Of a stretch of DNA of 17,410 nt, positions 8,078-15,011 are shown piece after piece. How positions within the stretch are numbered: position 1 is the stretch's first letter; every line of letters begins with the position of its first letter. A program made the translations under genes and the position numbers. Origin of the DNA: Verrucomicrobiota bacterium (GTDB lineage Bacteria; Verrucomicrobiota; Verrucomicrobiia; Limisphaerales; UBA8199); NCBI GenBank assembly GCA_026397855.1, contig JAPLUA010000394.1, positions 1 to 17,410 of the forward strand. The letters are read 5' to 3'. The notes below the pieces were generated by a model that did no database searches, had not been told where the DNA came from, and saw nothing but the letters and a program-made list of their open reading frames with translations.

Positions 8078-9043
8078 ATGAGCATCACGTATCTCGACGC
8101 GATTCGCGAGGCCCAGGGACGGGCGCTGGAGGAAGATCCGCGCGTGTTCATCTATGGGCAGGATGTCGGCGCGTTCGGCGGGGCGTTCAAGGCGACCAAG
8201 AGCCTGGCGCAGAAGTTTCCGGGGCGGGTGATTGACGCTCCCATCAGCGAAGATGCCATGGTCGGGCTCGCGGTCGGCGCCGCCATCCAGGGGATGCGTC
8301 CGATCATCGAGATCCAGTTTGCCGACTTCTCCACGCCGGCTTTCAACCAGATTGTCAACCAGGCGGCGACCCTGCACTGGCGGACGCGGATCCCCTGCCC
8401 GATCACGGTGCGGCTGCCGTTCGGAGGCACCTCCGGCAGCGGACCGTTCCACAGCCAGAGCATGGAGGCCATCTACGCGCATTACCCCGGCCTGATCGTG
8501 ATGACCCCGGCGACAGTCGAAGACGCCTACAGCATGCTGCTTGAGGCCGTGGCCATTGATGATCCGGTCATTTTCTGCGAGCACAAATACCTCTACTACC
8601 ACCTCAAGGCCGCGAGCCTCCCCACCGAGGCTATGCCGACGGGCAAGGCGAGGATTGCGCGGGCCGGCCGGGACATGACGCTGGTGGCCTACAGCGCGAT
8701 GGTGCATGAAGCGCTGGCGGTGGCTGAGGAACTGTCCTCGGAGGGAATGGAAATCGAAGTGGTGGACCTCCGATCCATCAAGCCGCTGGACACGGACACC
8801 GTCATCGCCTCCGTCGCCCGCACAGGCCGCCTGCTTTGCGTGGGAGAAGCCTGGCCGTGGGGCGGGGTCACCGCGGAAGTGATCGCGCGCGTGGCGACCG
8901 AGGCCTTCGGGCTGCTCGATGCCCCGCCTCAGCGCCTCAACGCGAAGGATACCCCCGTGCCGTATCATCCCAGCCTCTGGGCCGCGCATCGTCCCACCGC
9001 CCGCAGCATCGCCGCCGCCGCCCGCCGCCTGCTGCGGCTCTGA
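8078..9043 (+). CDS. 2-oxo-acid dehydrogenase E1 component, beta subunit
   Basis: 321 residues, starting 5 bp after the E1 alpha stop (TGAACCCCATG). Transketolase-type pyrimidine-binding features are clear: ITYLDAIREAQGRALEEDP near the N-terminus, then FIYGQDVGAFGGAFKATK, then DAPISEDAMVGLAVGAAI, which carries the conserved Glu that activates ThDP. HWRTRIPCPITVRLPFGG and GPFHSQSMEA follow. The C-terminal transketolase domain has VVDLRSIKPLDTDTV and GEAWPWGG. Length matches PdhB/BkdA2/AcoB. It forms the alpha2beta2 E1 with the preceding gene product; translation is probably coupled through the short gap. As with E1 alpha, the oxo-acid substrate is undecided. Confidence 0.94.
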   Translation: MSITYLDAIREAQGRALEEDPRVFIYGQDVGAFGGAFKATKSLAQKFPGRVIDAPISEDAMVGLAVGAAIQGMRPIIEIQFADFSTPAFNQIVNQAATLHWRTRIPCPITVRLPFGGTSGSGPFHSQSMEAIYAHYPGLIVMTPATVEDAYSMLLEAVAIDDPVIFCEHKYLYYHLKAASLPTEAMPTGKARIARAGRDMTLVAYSAMVHEALAVAEELSSEGMEIEVVDLRSIKPLDTDTVIASVARTGRLLCVGEAWPWGGVTAEVIARVATEAFGLLDAPPQRLNAKDTPVPYHPSLWAAHRPTARSIAAAARRLLRL

Positions 9044-9072
9044 GCAACCACTGCGCCGCCGCTTTAACCCCC

Positions 9073-10281
9073 ATGCCATCCATTCCGATCATCATGCCGC
9101 AGCTTGGCGAGTCCATCGCCGAGGCGACTGTCGTCAACCTGCTTGTTCCTGTCGGCGACCAGGTGCAGACAGGCCAGGACATCATCGAGGTTGAGACCAG
9201 CAAAGCGACGATGAACGTGGCATCCCCCTGCCCGGGCCGGGTGGAGAAATTGGCCGTCAAGCTCGGCGAGAGCTATCCCGTCGGCGCCGTGCTCGGCTAC
9301 CTGGAAGCGAGCGAGGAAGACGCCATCCGCCTGGGCCTGGATGGGCATACGCCGCCCAGGAACAGGGATGAGGGCAATGGCAACCATGAATCCGCCAACA
9401 GGACTTCAGCCGACGGGGCGCACAAGAGCGTGCAGCCGACCGTTCGCGGCCTGCCTGTCCCCGCCAACGCCGTCGGCGCGAGCTACATGTCCCCGCGCAT
9501 GAAGGCGCGCATGGTGGAGCTGGGCCTGCACGCAGCCGACCTCGCAGGCCTGCCGGGCAGCGGCGCCGCCGGGAGGGTCACCATCCAGGATTTTGAGAAG
9601 TTCATCGCCAACCTCGAGAAGCACCGCCTCAGCCAGGCATCCACAATGCGGGTGGCCGTGGCCGATGCCATGCGTCGAAGCTGGACCCGGCCGCTGGCAA
9701 CAGTGGCCCTGCCCGTCTGCTTTGACCCCCTCCTGGCTCACCGCAAGACGTCGAACCCCAAACCCGGCCCCGCGCTCTACGCCCTGCGCGCGCTGGCCCT
9801 GGCTTTGTCTGAAAACAGCGCCCCGGCCGGTCGCCTCATCGGAAACAAGATCGTCCATCCATCCGCCATTGACGTCGGTTTCGCCGTGGAAGCGGAGGAT
9901 GGCGTGCTGGTGCCGGTGATTCGCCAGGCCGACAAGCATTCGCTCAAAGATCTGGTCGAGCGCTACGATCAACTGGTTGAGCTGGCGCGCCAGCGGAAGC
10001 TGCCCGTTGATGCAACAGGCGGCTCCATTGCCACCGTGACGAACTTCGGCACCTTCGGCCTCACCTGGGCCACGCCGATTCCGCTGCCCGAGCAAACCCT
10101 GGTCCTGGGCATGGGCGCCGCCCGCCGCGTTCCGAATTGGGACGAGGCCAAGGGGCAGTTTGTGCCGGTCATGGAAGCGAACGTCACGCTGAGCTTCGAC
10201 CATCGGGTCCTGGACGGCGGCGCCGCCGGCCGTCTCCTGGCGCGAGTGGCCCAGTTGCTGGCCAGCCCGGAAACGCTATAG
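9073..10281 (+). CDS. Dihydrolipoamide acyltransferase (E2), single lipoyl domain
   Basis: 402 residues. A lipoyl domain occupies about 1-80, with the lipoylated lysine Lys44 in VETSKATM. A charged, Asn/Gly-rich linker follows. The peripheral subunit-binding domain (about 138-178) contains YMSPRMKARMVELGL and GSGAAGRVTIQDFEKFI. The catalytic acyltransferase domain (about 190-400) begins with MRVAVADAMRRSW and ends with the active-site motif SFDHRVLDGG (His377, Asp381). This E2 core takes the acyl group from E1 and passes it to CoA. The IPH signature usual after the first catalytic-domain helix is replaced by RPLATV, a mild divergence. It lies 29 bp after E1 beta. No dihydrolipoamide dehydrogenase (E3) gene follows, so a shared E3 must come from elsewhere in the genome. 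Confidence 0.92.
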   Translation: MPSIPIIMPQLGESIAEATVVNLLVPVGDQVQTGQDIIEVETSKATMNVASPCPGRVEKLAVKLGESYPVGAVLGYLEASEEDAIRLGLDGHTPPRNRDEGNGNHESANRTSADGAHKSVQPTVRGLPVPANAVGASYMSPRMKARMVELGLHAADLAGLPGSGAAGRVTIQDFEKFIANLEKHRLSQASTMRVAVADAMRRSWTRPLATVALPVCFDPLLAHRKTSNPKPGPALYALRALALALSENSAPAGRLIGNKIVHPSAIDVGFAVEAEDGVLVPVIRQADKHSLKDLVERYDQLVELARQRKLPVDATGGSIATVTNFGTFGLTWATPIPLPEQTLVLGMGAARRVPNWDEAKGQFVPVMEANVTLSFDHRVLDGGAAGRLLARVAQLLASPETL

Positions 10282-10286
10282 ACGGC

Positions 10287-10316
10287 TTGACCGGACCGCC
10301 AGCTATCCCCTACCCT
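10287..10316 (+). promoter_or_regulatory. Promoter candidate for the FKBP lipoprotein gene
   Basis: TTGACC at 10287-10292 and TACCCT at 10311-10316 are separated by 18 bp. The predicted leader before the ATG at 10336 is about 13 nt. The layout is close to the candidate at 7001-7030. It suggests that the isomerase gene can be expressed apart from the E2 gene 54 bp upstream. Confidence 0.4.
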
Positions 10317-10335
10317 GCGGCTTAAATCTGACACT

Positions 10336-10827
10336 ATGACACTACGACTCTCCGGTATCCTGGCAGCCGCGCTTTGCCTCGCGGGCTGCGACAAACCCAC
10401 CCAAACCCCAGGTGAGAACCCCGCCGCTCCCAAGGCTCCCGGCGCAACTCCCAACGCATCCGCCGCCACGCAAGGCGGCCAGAAGAATGAAATGAAAACC
10501 ACAGCCAGCGGACTCAAATACCAGGTATTGAAGCAGGGAACCGGCACCGCTTCCCCCAAAGCCACCGACACGGTGAAGGTCCATTACCACGGGACCCTGC
10601 TTGATGGCACCGTGTTCGACAGCTCCGTGGAGCGCAAGGAACCGATCAGCTTCCCCCTCAATGCCGTCATTCCCGGCTGGACGGAAGGCGTCCAGCTCAT
10701 GAAGGTCGGGGACAAGTTCAAGTTCGAGATCCCGTCCAATCTGGCCTACGGCCCGAATAGCCCCAGCCCGAAGATCCCCGCCAACAGCACGCTGGTCTTC
10801 GAGGTGGAGTTGCTCGCCATCGAGTAG
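10336..10827 (+). CDS. FKBP-type peptidyl-prolyl isomerase, lipoprotein
   Basis: 163 residues. A lipoprotein signal peptide ends in the lipobox LAGC with Cys18. An Asp at position +2 would favour the inner membrane under the enterobacterial Lol rule, which may not hold in this phylum. A Pro/Ala-rich tether covers about 19-53. The FKBP domain runs from about 55 to the end: SGLKYQVLKQGTG, then TVKVHYHGTLLDGTVFDSS, then PGWTEGVQLMKVGDKFKF, LAYG and LVFEVELL. These positions form the usual rotamase pocket. The family speeds folding at Xaa-Pro bonds, here on the periplasmic side. The substrate proteins are unknown; a link to the neighbouring dehydrogenase genes is not implied by function. No Shine-Dalgarno is visible. 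Confidence 0.93.
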   Translation: MTLRLSGILAAALCLAGCDKPTQTPGENPAAPKAPGATPNASAATQGGQKNEMKTTASGLKYQVLKQGTGTASPKATDTVKVHYHGTLLDGTVFDSSVERKEPISFPLNAVIPGWTEGVQLMKVGDKFKFEIPSNLAYGPNSPSPKIPANSTLVFEVELLAIE

Positions 10828-10886
10828 GCAGAACAGGTCCGGATCCCGGGTTGACCCCCACGCATTCGGATCCACTGGATCGTAAC

Positions 10887-10926
10887 GCAGATTTGTAATC
10901 TGCTGTACCGCAGGTTTTCAACCTGC
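10887..10926. repeat. Paired hairpin repeat, copy A
   Basis: Two perfect 7-bp hairpins sit side by side: GCAGATT/AATCTGC with loop TGT (10887-10903), and GCAGGTT/AACCTGC with loop TTC (10910-10926), joined by TGTACC. They lie between two convergent genes and could help stop transcription from both sides, although no T-run follows. The shared pattern GCAGRTT-NNN-AAYCTGC suggests a dispersed REP-like family. Confidence 0.8.
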
Positions 10927-10971
10927 AAGCGCCCGGACGAGACCAATGCGCCTGTGCACGACGAACGCTCA

Positions 10972-11013
10972 GCCGATCGCAAATCGGCGATACAGCAGGT
11001 TTTCAACCTGCTG
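10972..11013. repeat. Paired hairpin repeat, copy B
   Basis: The first hairpin has arms GCCGAT/ATCGGC (10972-10977 and 10983-10988). The second has 9-bp arms CAGCAGGTT/AACCTGCTG with loop TTC (10993-11001 and 11005-11013). GATAC links them. Its core is identical to the second hairpin of copy A, so A and B are two copies of one composite element, 45 bp apart. Confidence 0.8.
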
Positions 11014-11092
11014 CCCTTACCCGCTCCGGACGCGCTCGGATACGACCAGTGCCCTGCCGATTACAAATACATGGGCCAAAACCACCCCGGCT

Positions 11093-13528
11093 TCACTCCG
11101 CCGCTTCACACTCGGCCATCTTGTCGCAATAAAACGGGTCGCTGAGAAGGCCCTCCTCGTAGAGCAGCTTGATCTGGCGCACGCGTCCGGCGACTTGCTG
11201 CTTGCTGAACTTGGGCTTTGCGGGGACCGAGTTGGTAGAAGCCAGGGTTGAATTAGTTCCGCCACCAGTCTTGGCTGCCACGGTGGCGTTGGTTGGCGCG
11301 GGAGCATTCGTCACCACCACGGTGGCAGGCCGGGCGGGGGGAATGCGTTTGGGGAGGGGTTGAAAGTCGGGATCATAGACCAGTACCAGCAACTCCTTCG
11401 CCGGCAGGAGCTGCCGCCACAGGAATGCCTGCATCCGGTCCTCCGCCGGCACGGCACGGCGAACGATCTCCTCGCCGCCAATTTTGGCGCTGCCAACAAC
11501 GGACACGGCGACCGGCTCCTTCGTGTCAACCAGGGTCGTCTTGAGCGTAAGCCGGCCCACATTTTGCGTGGCGCCCAGCGTCATCGGCAAGGCGGAGAAT
11601 CCCTGGGTCGCATCTTGCAGGCCCAATTTAATGGGCCCCTTGAAGCCATCCTTGCGCAGGACATACACCGTGAGCGTGCCGGTGGACTTGGAGCGGAGGG
11701 CCAGGCTGGAAGGTACCGTGCGCAGCTCGAAATCAGGCCGCGGCGCGCTGAGGCGCAAGCGGTAGGCATACTCTTCGCCGCCTTGCCGCGCGGTGTCGCC
11801 GATATGAAGATAGTAGGTGCCGTCCGCCGGCAGCCTGGCGGTGAGATACGAATCCGCGTGGTGCGTGTTGAGCCCGGCAGCGGGGTCTTCATGATCGTCG
11901 TTGAACGCCAAAAGGTTGCCGGACGCATCGGTGAGCTTGAGCACCGAGTCGAGCGGGGAATCAAGCCGTCGCGCCTGGACCTCGGCGACAATGGTCTCGT
12001 TGGACTTGCCGGCGAACCGGAACACGTCCCAGTCGTCGGGCCGGTTGATGCGCCCGTTAATAACCACCGGGAGCGTCACCTTCTGCGCCGTAGCCGGGGT
12101 GTTGTCAGGTTCCTGCTCGGAAGCCTCCGGAAGCGGATCCACGGCGAAAGGCACCCGATTGGAGACGGTTCCCTTCCTCTTGGCGGCGAGCGATTGCACT
12201 CCCGGCCCACCGTCCGACGCCGATGAAATCAGCTCGGCGTCCTTGAGATTCCATCCCTTGATTTCGGGCTTCGCCGGGGTGCCCGGACGTCCGCCCACGG
12301 GGTAGATGCTGGTAATGAATGGCAGCTCGCCAATGGTGATGCGATAGACAAAATCCTCGCGCCCGCGGTAAAGGCTGTCGTGGATCGTAAACACGTATTC
12401 TCCATCCCCGGGCACTTCGAAGAACAGGGTGGGGTCCGGCTTGAAGCGGTAGTCGTCATCGTAGGCGACCTCCTTGCCAGAGGCGTCATAGAGGGCGAGC
12501 ACGGGTTGGAACCAGCCCGGCACGGCGTCGGCGATGAACGGCACCAGTTGCCGCCCCAGGGTGGTAATCACCAGGCGTTGGCCGCGGCGGGCCTCGAACC
12601 GGTAGCGATGGACTTCGCTGGAACCGATCTGGCCGTTGACGGTGGCGGGCACATTGATGCGCTCCTCGTCTTCGCCTGGCAGCCGCTTGCGGAGCGCCTG
12701 CGATTCCTTGCCCAGCACCTGCTGGGTGGCGGTCACCATCGGCTTCCGCGAAAACTCCGGCACCTGCCCGACATGAAATGCGAGCGGGTTGGACACGCCC
12801 CGCAATGTCACCAACCGGATTTCCCGCTCGCCAGGCTCGGCGTCAGGCGCCACGGTGACCTCAACCAGTATGAGGGAGGCAATCGAAACGCACGCCGGCG
12901 TCTGGACGTATTCGAGCGTCCGCTTCTCGATCTTCCCCAGCAATTCCCGGGCGGCCTCCTTGGATGTCCCGGCACCGGCACTTTCATTCGTCGCGGACGG
13001 CCGGTTCGTTGCCGTCTCCGACATCATGGCGGGGCTGTCCATCTGCATCAGCATGGTGCGGGAGGAAACCGACAAGGTCTTGCGCCTCAGAGCCGCCGCC
13101 TGCTCGTTGAGCATCTGCATTTCCTGGTTGTTGAGCCGCCGGTAATTCTCGGTAATCCGGGCGGTGACACCCGTGCCGCTGACAAGCACCGCGTTGGCGT
13201 CTTCCACCCCCTGCCCTCCCAGGCGGATCTCGAACGTAGCGCCTTGCTGCCCTCCAGCCGGATAGACGAAGCCGAGGTAAGGGCGAGGCTGGGAGTGGGC
13301 GGCGGATGGGGGAAGGAGCAGGAGAGACAGGAGGAGAAGGGCGAACGAAATCCGAAACCCGAAACCCGAAACCCGAAGGAAGGCCGAAATCCGAAATCCG
13401 AAGGTCCGGCGCAACCGCCCCGTAGCCCCCCCCCCATCACTCCCATCACTCCCCCCATGCAACCCATGCACCTCATGCACCCCCTCCCCCGTACAAACCA
13501 GCTCGTTTCTTGGCATCACGCACTTCAT
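11093..13528 (-). CDS. Exported protein with two PPC domains and a repeat-derived N-terminus
   Basis: 811 residues from the ATG at 13528, which shares one base with the DUF1501 stop (TGATG), a typical coupling overlap. A GTG at 13531, an ATG at 13516 and a TTG at 13414 are alternatives. Residues ~16-61 are encoded by tandem DNA repeats; the hydrophobic export core (ALLLLSLLLLPPSAAHS) is at about 62-79. A beta domain begins with YLGFVYPAGGQQGATFEIRL. Two pre-peptidase C-terminal (PPC) domains lie at about 290-400 and 485-597; both end in YxxRxxIGE- or YxYRLRLS-like strands and carry Asp-rich loops (AYDDDYR, AFNDDHE). PPC domains are usually binding or stability modules of secreted proteins; no enzyme domain is seen. 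The last ~39 residues (VRQIKLLYEEGLLSDPFYCDKM) resemble a SHOCT helix pair. It is the last gene of the DUF1549-DUF1501 set; function unknown. Confidence 0.85.
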   Translation of the reverse strand: MKCVMPRNELVCTGEGVHEVHGLHGGSDGSDGGGATGRLRRTFGFRISAFLRVSGFGFRISFALLLLSLLLLPPSAAHSQPRPYLGFVYPAGGQQGATFEIRLGGQGVEDANAVLVSGTGVTARITENYRRLNNQEMQMLNEQAAALRRKTLSVSSRTMLMQMDSPAMMSETATNRPSATNESAGAGTSKEAARELLGKIEKRTLEYVQTPACVSIASLILVEVTVAPDAEPGEREIRLVTLRGVSNPLAFHVGQVPEFSRKPMVTATQQVLGKESQALRKRLPGEDEERINVPATVNGQIGSSEVHRYRFEARRGQRLVITTLGRQLVPFIADAVPGWFQPVLALYDASGKEVAYDDDYRFKPDPTLFFEVPGDGEYVFTIHDSLYRGREDFVYRITIGELPFITSIYPVGGRPGTPAKPEIKGWNLKDAELISSASDGGPGVQSLAAKRKGTVSNRVPFAVDPLPEASEQEPDNTPATAQKVTLPVVINGRINRPDDWDVFRFAGKSNETIVAEVQARRLDSPLDSVLKLTDASGNLLAFNDDHEDPAAGLNTHHADSYLTARLPADGTYYLHIGDTARQGGEEYAYRLRLSAPRPDFELRTVPSSLALRSKSTGTLTVYVLRKDGFKGPIKLGLQDATQGFSALPMTLGATQNVGRLTLKTTLVDTKEPVAVSVVGSAKIGGEEIVRRAVPAEDRMQAFLWRQLLPAKELLVLVYDPDFQPLPKRIPPARPATVVVTNAPAPTNATVAAKTGGGTNSTLASTNSVPAKPKFSKQQVAGRVRQIKLLYEEGLLSDPFYCDKMAECEAAE
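13346..13405. repeat. CGAAAYC heptad array inside the PPC-domain gene
   Basis: On the + strand the units are CGAAATC, three CGAAACC in a row, CGAAGGA, a 4-bp break, two CGAAATC, and CGAAGGT. Read on the - strand they encode the Phe/Arg/Gly-rich stretch just before the signal core, about residues 42-61 of the protein. Confidence 0.85.
13435..13482. repeat. 9-bp tandem units next to the heptad array
   Basis: Two CATCACTCC units (13435-13452), three extra C, then CATGCAACC, CATGCACCT and CATGCACCC (13456-13482). The - strand reading gives the His/Gly/Ser/Asp-rich residues ~16-32 of the PPC-domain protein. The unit length of 9 keeps the frame, unlike the adjacent 7-bp array. Confidence 0.8.
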
Positions 13529-14955
13529 CACATGATTTCCTTCAGCAAGCCCCCGGACTTCACCCCTTCGGAAACGCCGGGCAGGACATGGGCCTCGGCG
13601 CCCATCGGATGCGCCAGCTTGGCGGTGGCGTCTATGCCGCTTAAAGTGTAGATGCTGCCGAGCAGGTCCACGGGATACACCGGGCGATCCTTGACCTCCT
13701 CGGCTTTGGCATCGGACGCGCCGACGACGTGGCCGCCTTTGAAACCGCCGCCGGCGACCAGAACGCTGAAGACATTGCCATAGTGATTCCGGCCGCCGTT
13801 CCAGGGCGGCTGCCAGTCAATTTTGGGGGTGCGGCCGAATTCGCCGCAGCACCAGACCAGCGTGCTGTCGAGCAGCCCGTGGTCGTGCAAATCCTGGAGC
13901 AACGTCGCCAGCCCCTGGTCAAGCTGGGGACATTGCCGGCGCATGGTGGCAAAGTGGTTGCTGTGCGTATCCCAGCCGCCGGGATAGTTAATGACGATAT
14001 AGGGGACGCCAGCTTCCACCATCCGCCGCGCCGCCAGGCAGCCCTGGCCAAAGGTGTGGCGGCCGTAACGGTCGCGGAGTTCCGTCTTCTCTTGAGCGAG
14101 ATCAAACACACCCCGAGCCTGCCCCAGAATCAGCTCGTAAGCCTGTTTCCGGGCCTCCACGGAGGCCTCCAACTGGGGGCTGCCCGCCATCACCTCGCCC
14201 ATCGTGTTCAGGTTGTCTCGCAGGACGCTCCGGGCCTTTTGCCGGTCGTAGGTGATGCCCCTGCCGACCACGCCCTCGACCTCGAATTTCGCCGCATTGG
14301 GGTCGCCGCCCGTGGCAAAGGGCTTATACAATGGCCCCAGGAACCCTTCCTCGGAGAACCGGCCTTGCGGCTGGGTCAGCACCACGTAGGGCGGGATGAG
14401 CCCTTTGTACTCGGGGCTCTTGGACAGCGCGAACACCGCGCCAATGCTCGGATAGGCCAGCCGCTCACCAGGGGTGTGCCCGGTCTGCATGAAGTAGGCG
14501 GCGGTCTCATGACCGTTGTTGCGATGGGTCATGCTCCGGATCAGGGAATACTTGTCCGCTTGCTTGGCCAGGCTGGGAAAGAGTTCGCCCACCTGGATGC
14601 CGTCCACGTTGGTGGGGATCGCCTTCTTCAGCTCACCCATGTATTCGTTGCCGGCGTCGGGCTTGGGATCCCAGGTGTCAATGTGCGACATGCCGCCCCA
14701 GAGGAAGATCTGGATGACCGACTTGGCCTTGGCCTTGGGTAAAGCCGCCCCCCCGGTCGCCGTCCCGGCTCCGACGGGCGCCATGACTACCCCATTCCGC
14801 ACTCCGCACTCCGCACTCTGCGCTCCGAATATCAATCCCGCCGTGCTAAACAGACCGAGGCGCAAAGCCTCGCGCCGGGACAAGGGCAGGCTGCAGTTCA
14901 TGCCCAGCGAATGGGAGCCGCGAATGATCGGGCCGGAATGATTGCTCGGGTTCAT
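13528..14955 (-). CDS. DUF1501 family protein, Tat-type export signal
   Basis: 475 residues from the ATG at 14955, preceded by an AAAGG at 14963-14967. A start at 14901 (MNCSLPLSRREAL) would remove 18 residues and fit a normal Tat signal length. The twin-arginine motif is SRREALRLG (Arg27-Arg28) before a hydrophobic stretch. DUF1501 proteins share the alkaline-phosphatase/sulfatase-like fold. Family motifs are present: FLWGGMSHIDTWDPKPD, GHETAAYFMQTGH, YPGGWDTHSNHF, WCCGEFGRTP and GRNHYGNVFSVLVAGGGFKGG. These supply His and Asp residues that could bind metals, but no activity is established. The gene lies between DUF1549/DUF1553 and PPC genes, the usual company of this family in Verrucomicrobiota and Planctomycetota. 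A heptad array encodes residues ~43-54, directly after the Tat hydrophobic segment. Confidence 0.9.
   Translation of the reverse strand: MNPSNHSGPIIRGSHSLGMNCSLPLSRREALRLGLFSTAGLIFGAQSAECGVRNGVVMAPVGAGTATGGAALPKAKAKSVIQIFLWGGMSHIDTWDPKPDAGNEYMGELKKAIPTNVDGIQVGELFPSLAKQADKYSLIRSMTHRNNGHETAAYFMQTGHTPGERLAYPSIGAVFALSKSPEYKGLIPPYVVLTQPQGRFSEEGFLGPLYKPFATGGDPNAAKFEVEGVVGRGITYDRQKARSVLRDNLNTMGEVMAGSPQLEASVEARKQAYELILGQARGVFDLAQEKTELRDRYGRHTFGQGCLAARRMVEAGVPYIVINYPGGWDTHSNHFATMRRQCPQLDQGLATLLQDLHDHGLLDSTLVWCCGEFGRTPKIDWQPPWNGGRNHYGNVFSVLVAGGGFKGGHVVGASDAKAEEVKDRPVYPVDLLGSIYTLSGIDATAKLAHPMGAEAHVLPGVSEGVKSGGLLKEIM
14793..14827. repeat. CACTCCG heptad array inside the DUF1501 gene
   Basis: Five consecutive 7-bp units on the + strand: CATTCCG, CACTCCG, CACTCCG, CACTCTG, CGCTCCG. 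On the coding strand the unit reads CGGAGTG and encodes the AECGVRN-like residues at the end of the Tat signal region. Confidence 0.85.
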
Positions 14956-14962
14956 AGTTCAG

Positions 14963-14986
14963 CCTTTATTGGCTTATTGCATTATA
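14963..14986 (-). promoter_or_regulatory. Internal promoter -10 and ribosome-binding site of the DUF1501 gene
   Basis: Read on the - strand, a perfect TATAAT occupies 14986-14981 and AAAGG occupies 14967-14963, 7 bases before the ATG at 14955. No good -35 lies at 17-18 bp upstream, so any promoter here would be weak or activator-dependent. It could supplement read-through from the DUF1549 gene 56 bp upstream. Confidence 0.4.
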
Positions 14987-15011
14987 GCTCATCTGACCAC
15001 GCGCCGCCCGT

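Noticed and set aside
10887..11013. CRISPR-like spaced repeats
   Set aside because: There are only two composite copies, each made of hairpins, with no constant repeat-spacer period and no cas genes.
10946..11251. 101-codon open frame between the convergent genes
   Set aside because: It is largely made of the hairpin repeat and antisense to the end of the PPC gene.
12380..13651. 423-codon open frame on the + strand
   Set aside because: It is antisense to the PPC and DUF1501 genes, and its end is built from the tandem repeats. No domain was recognised.
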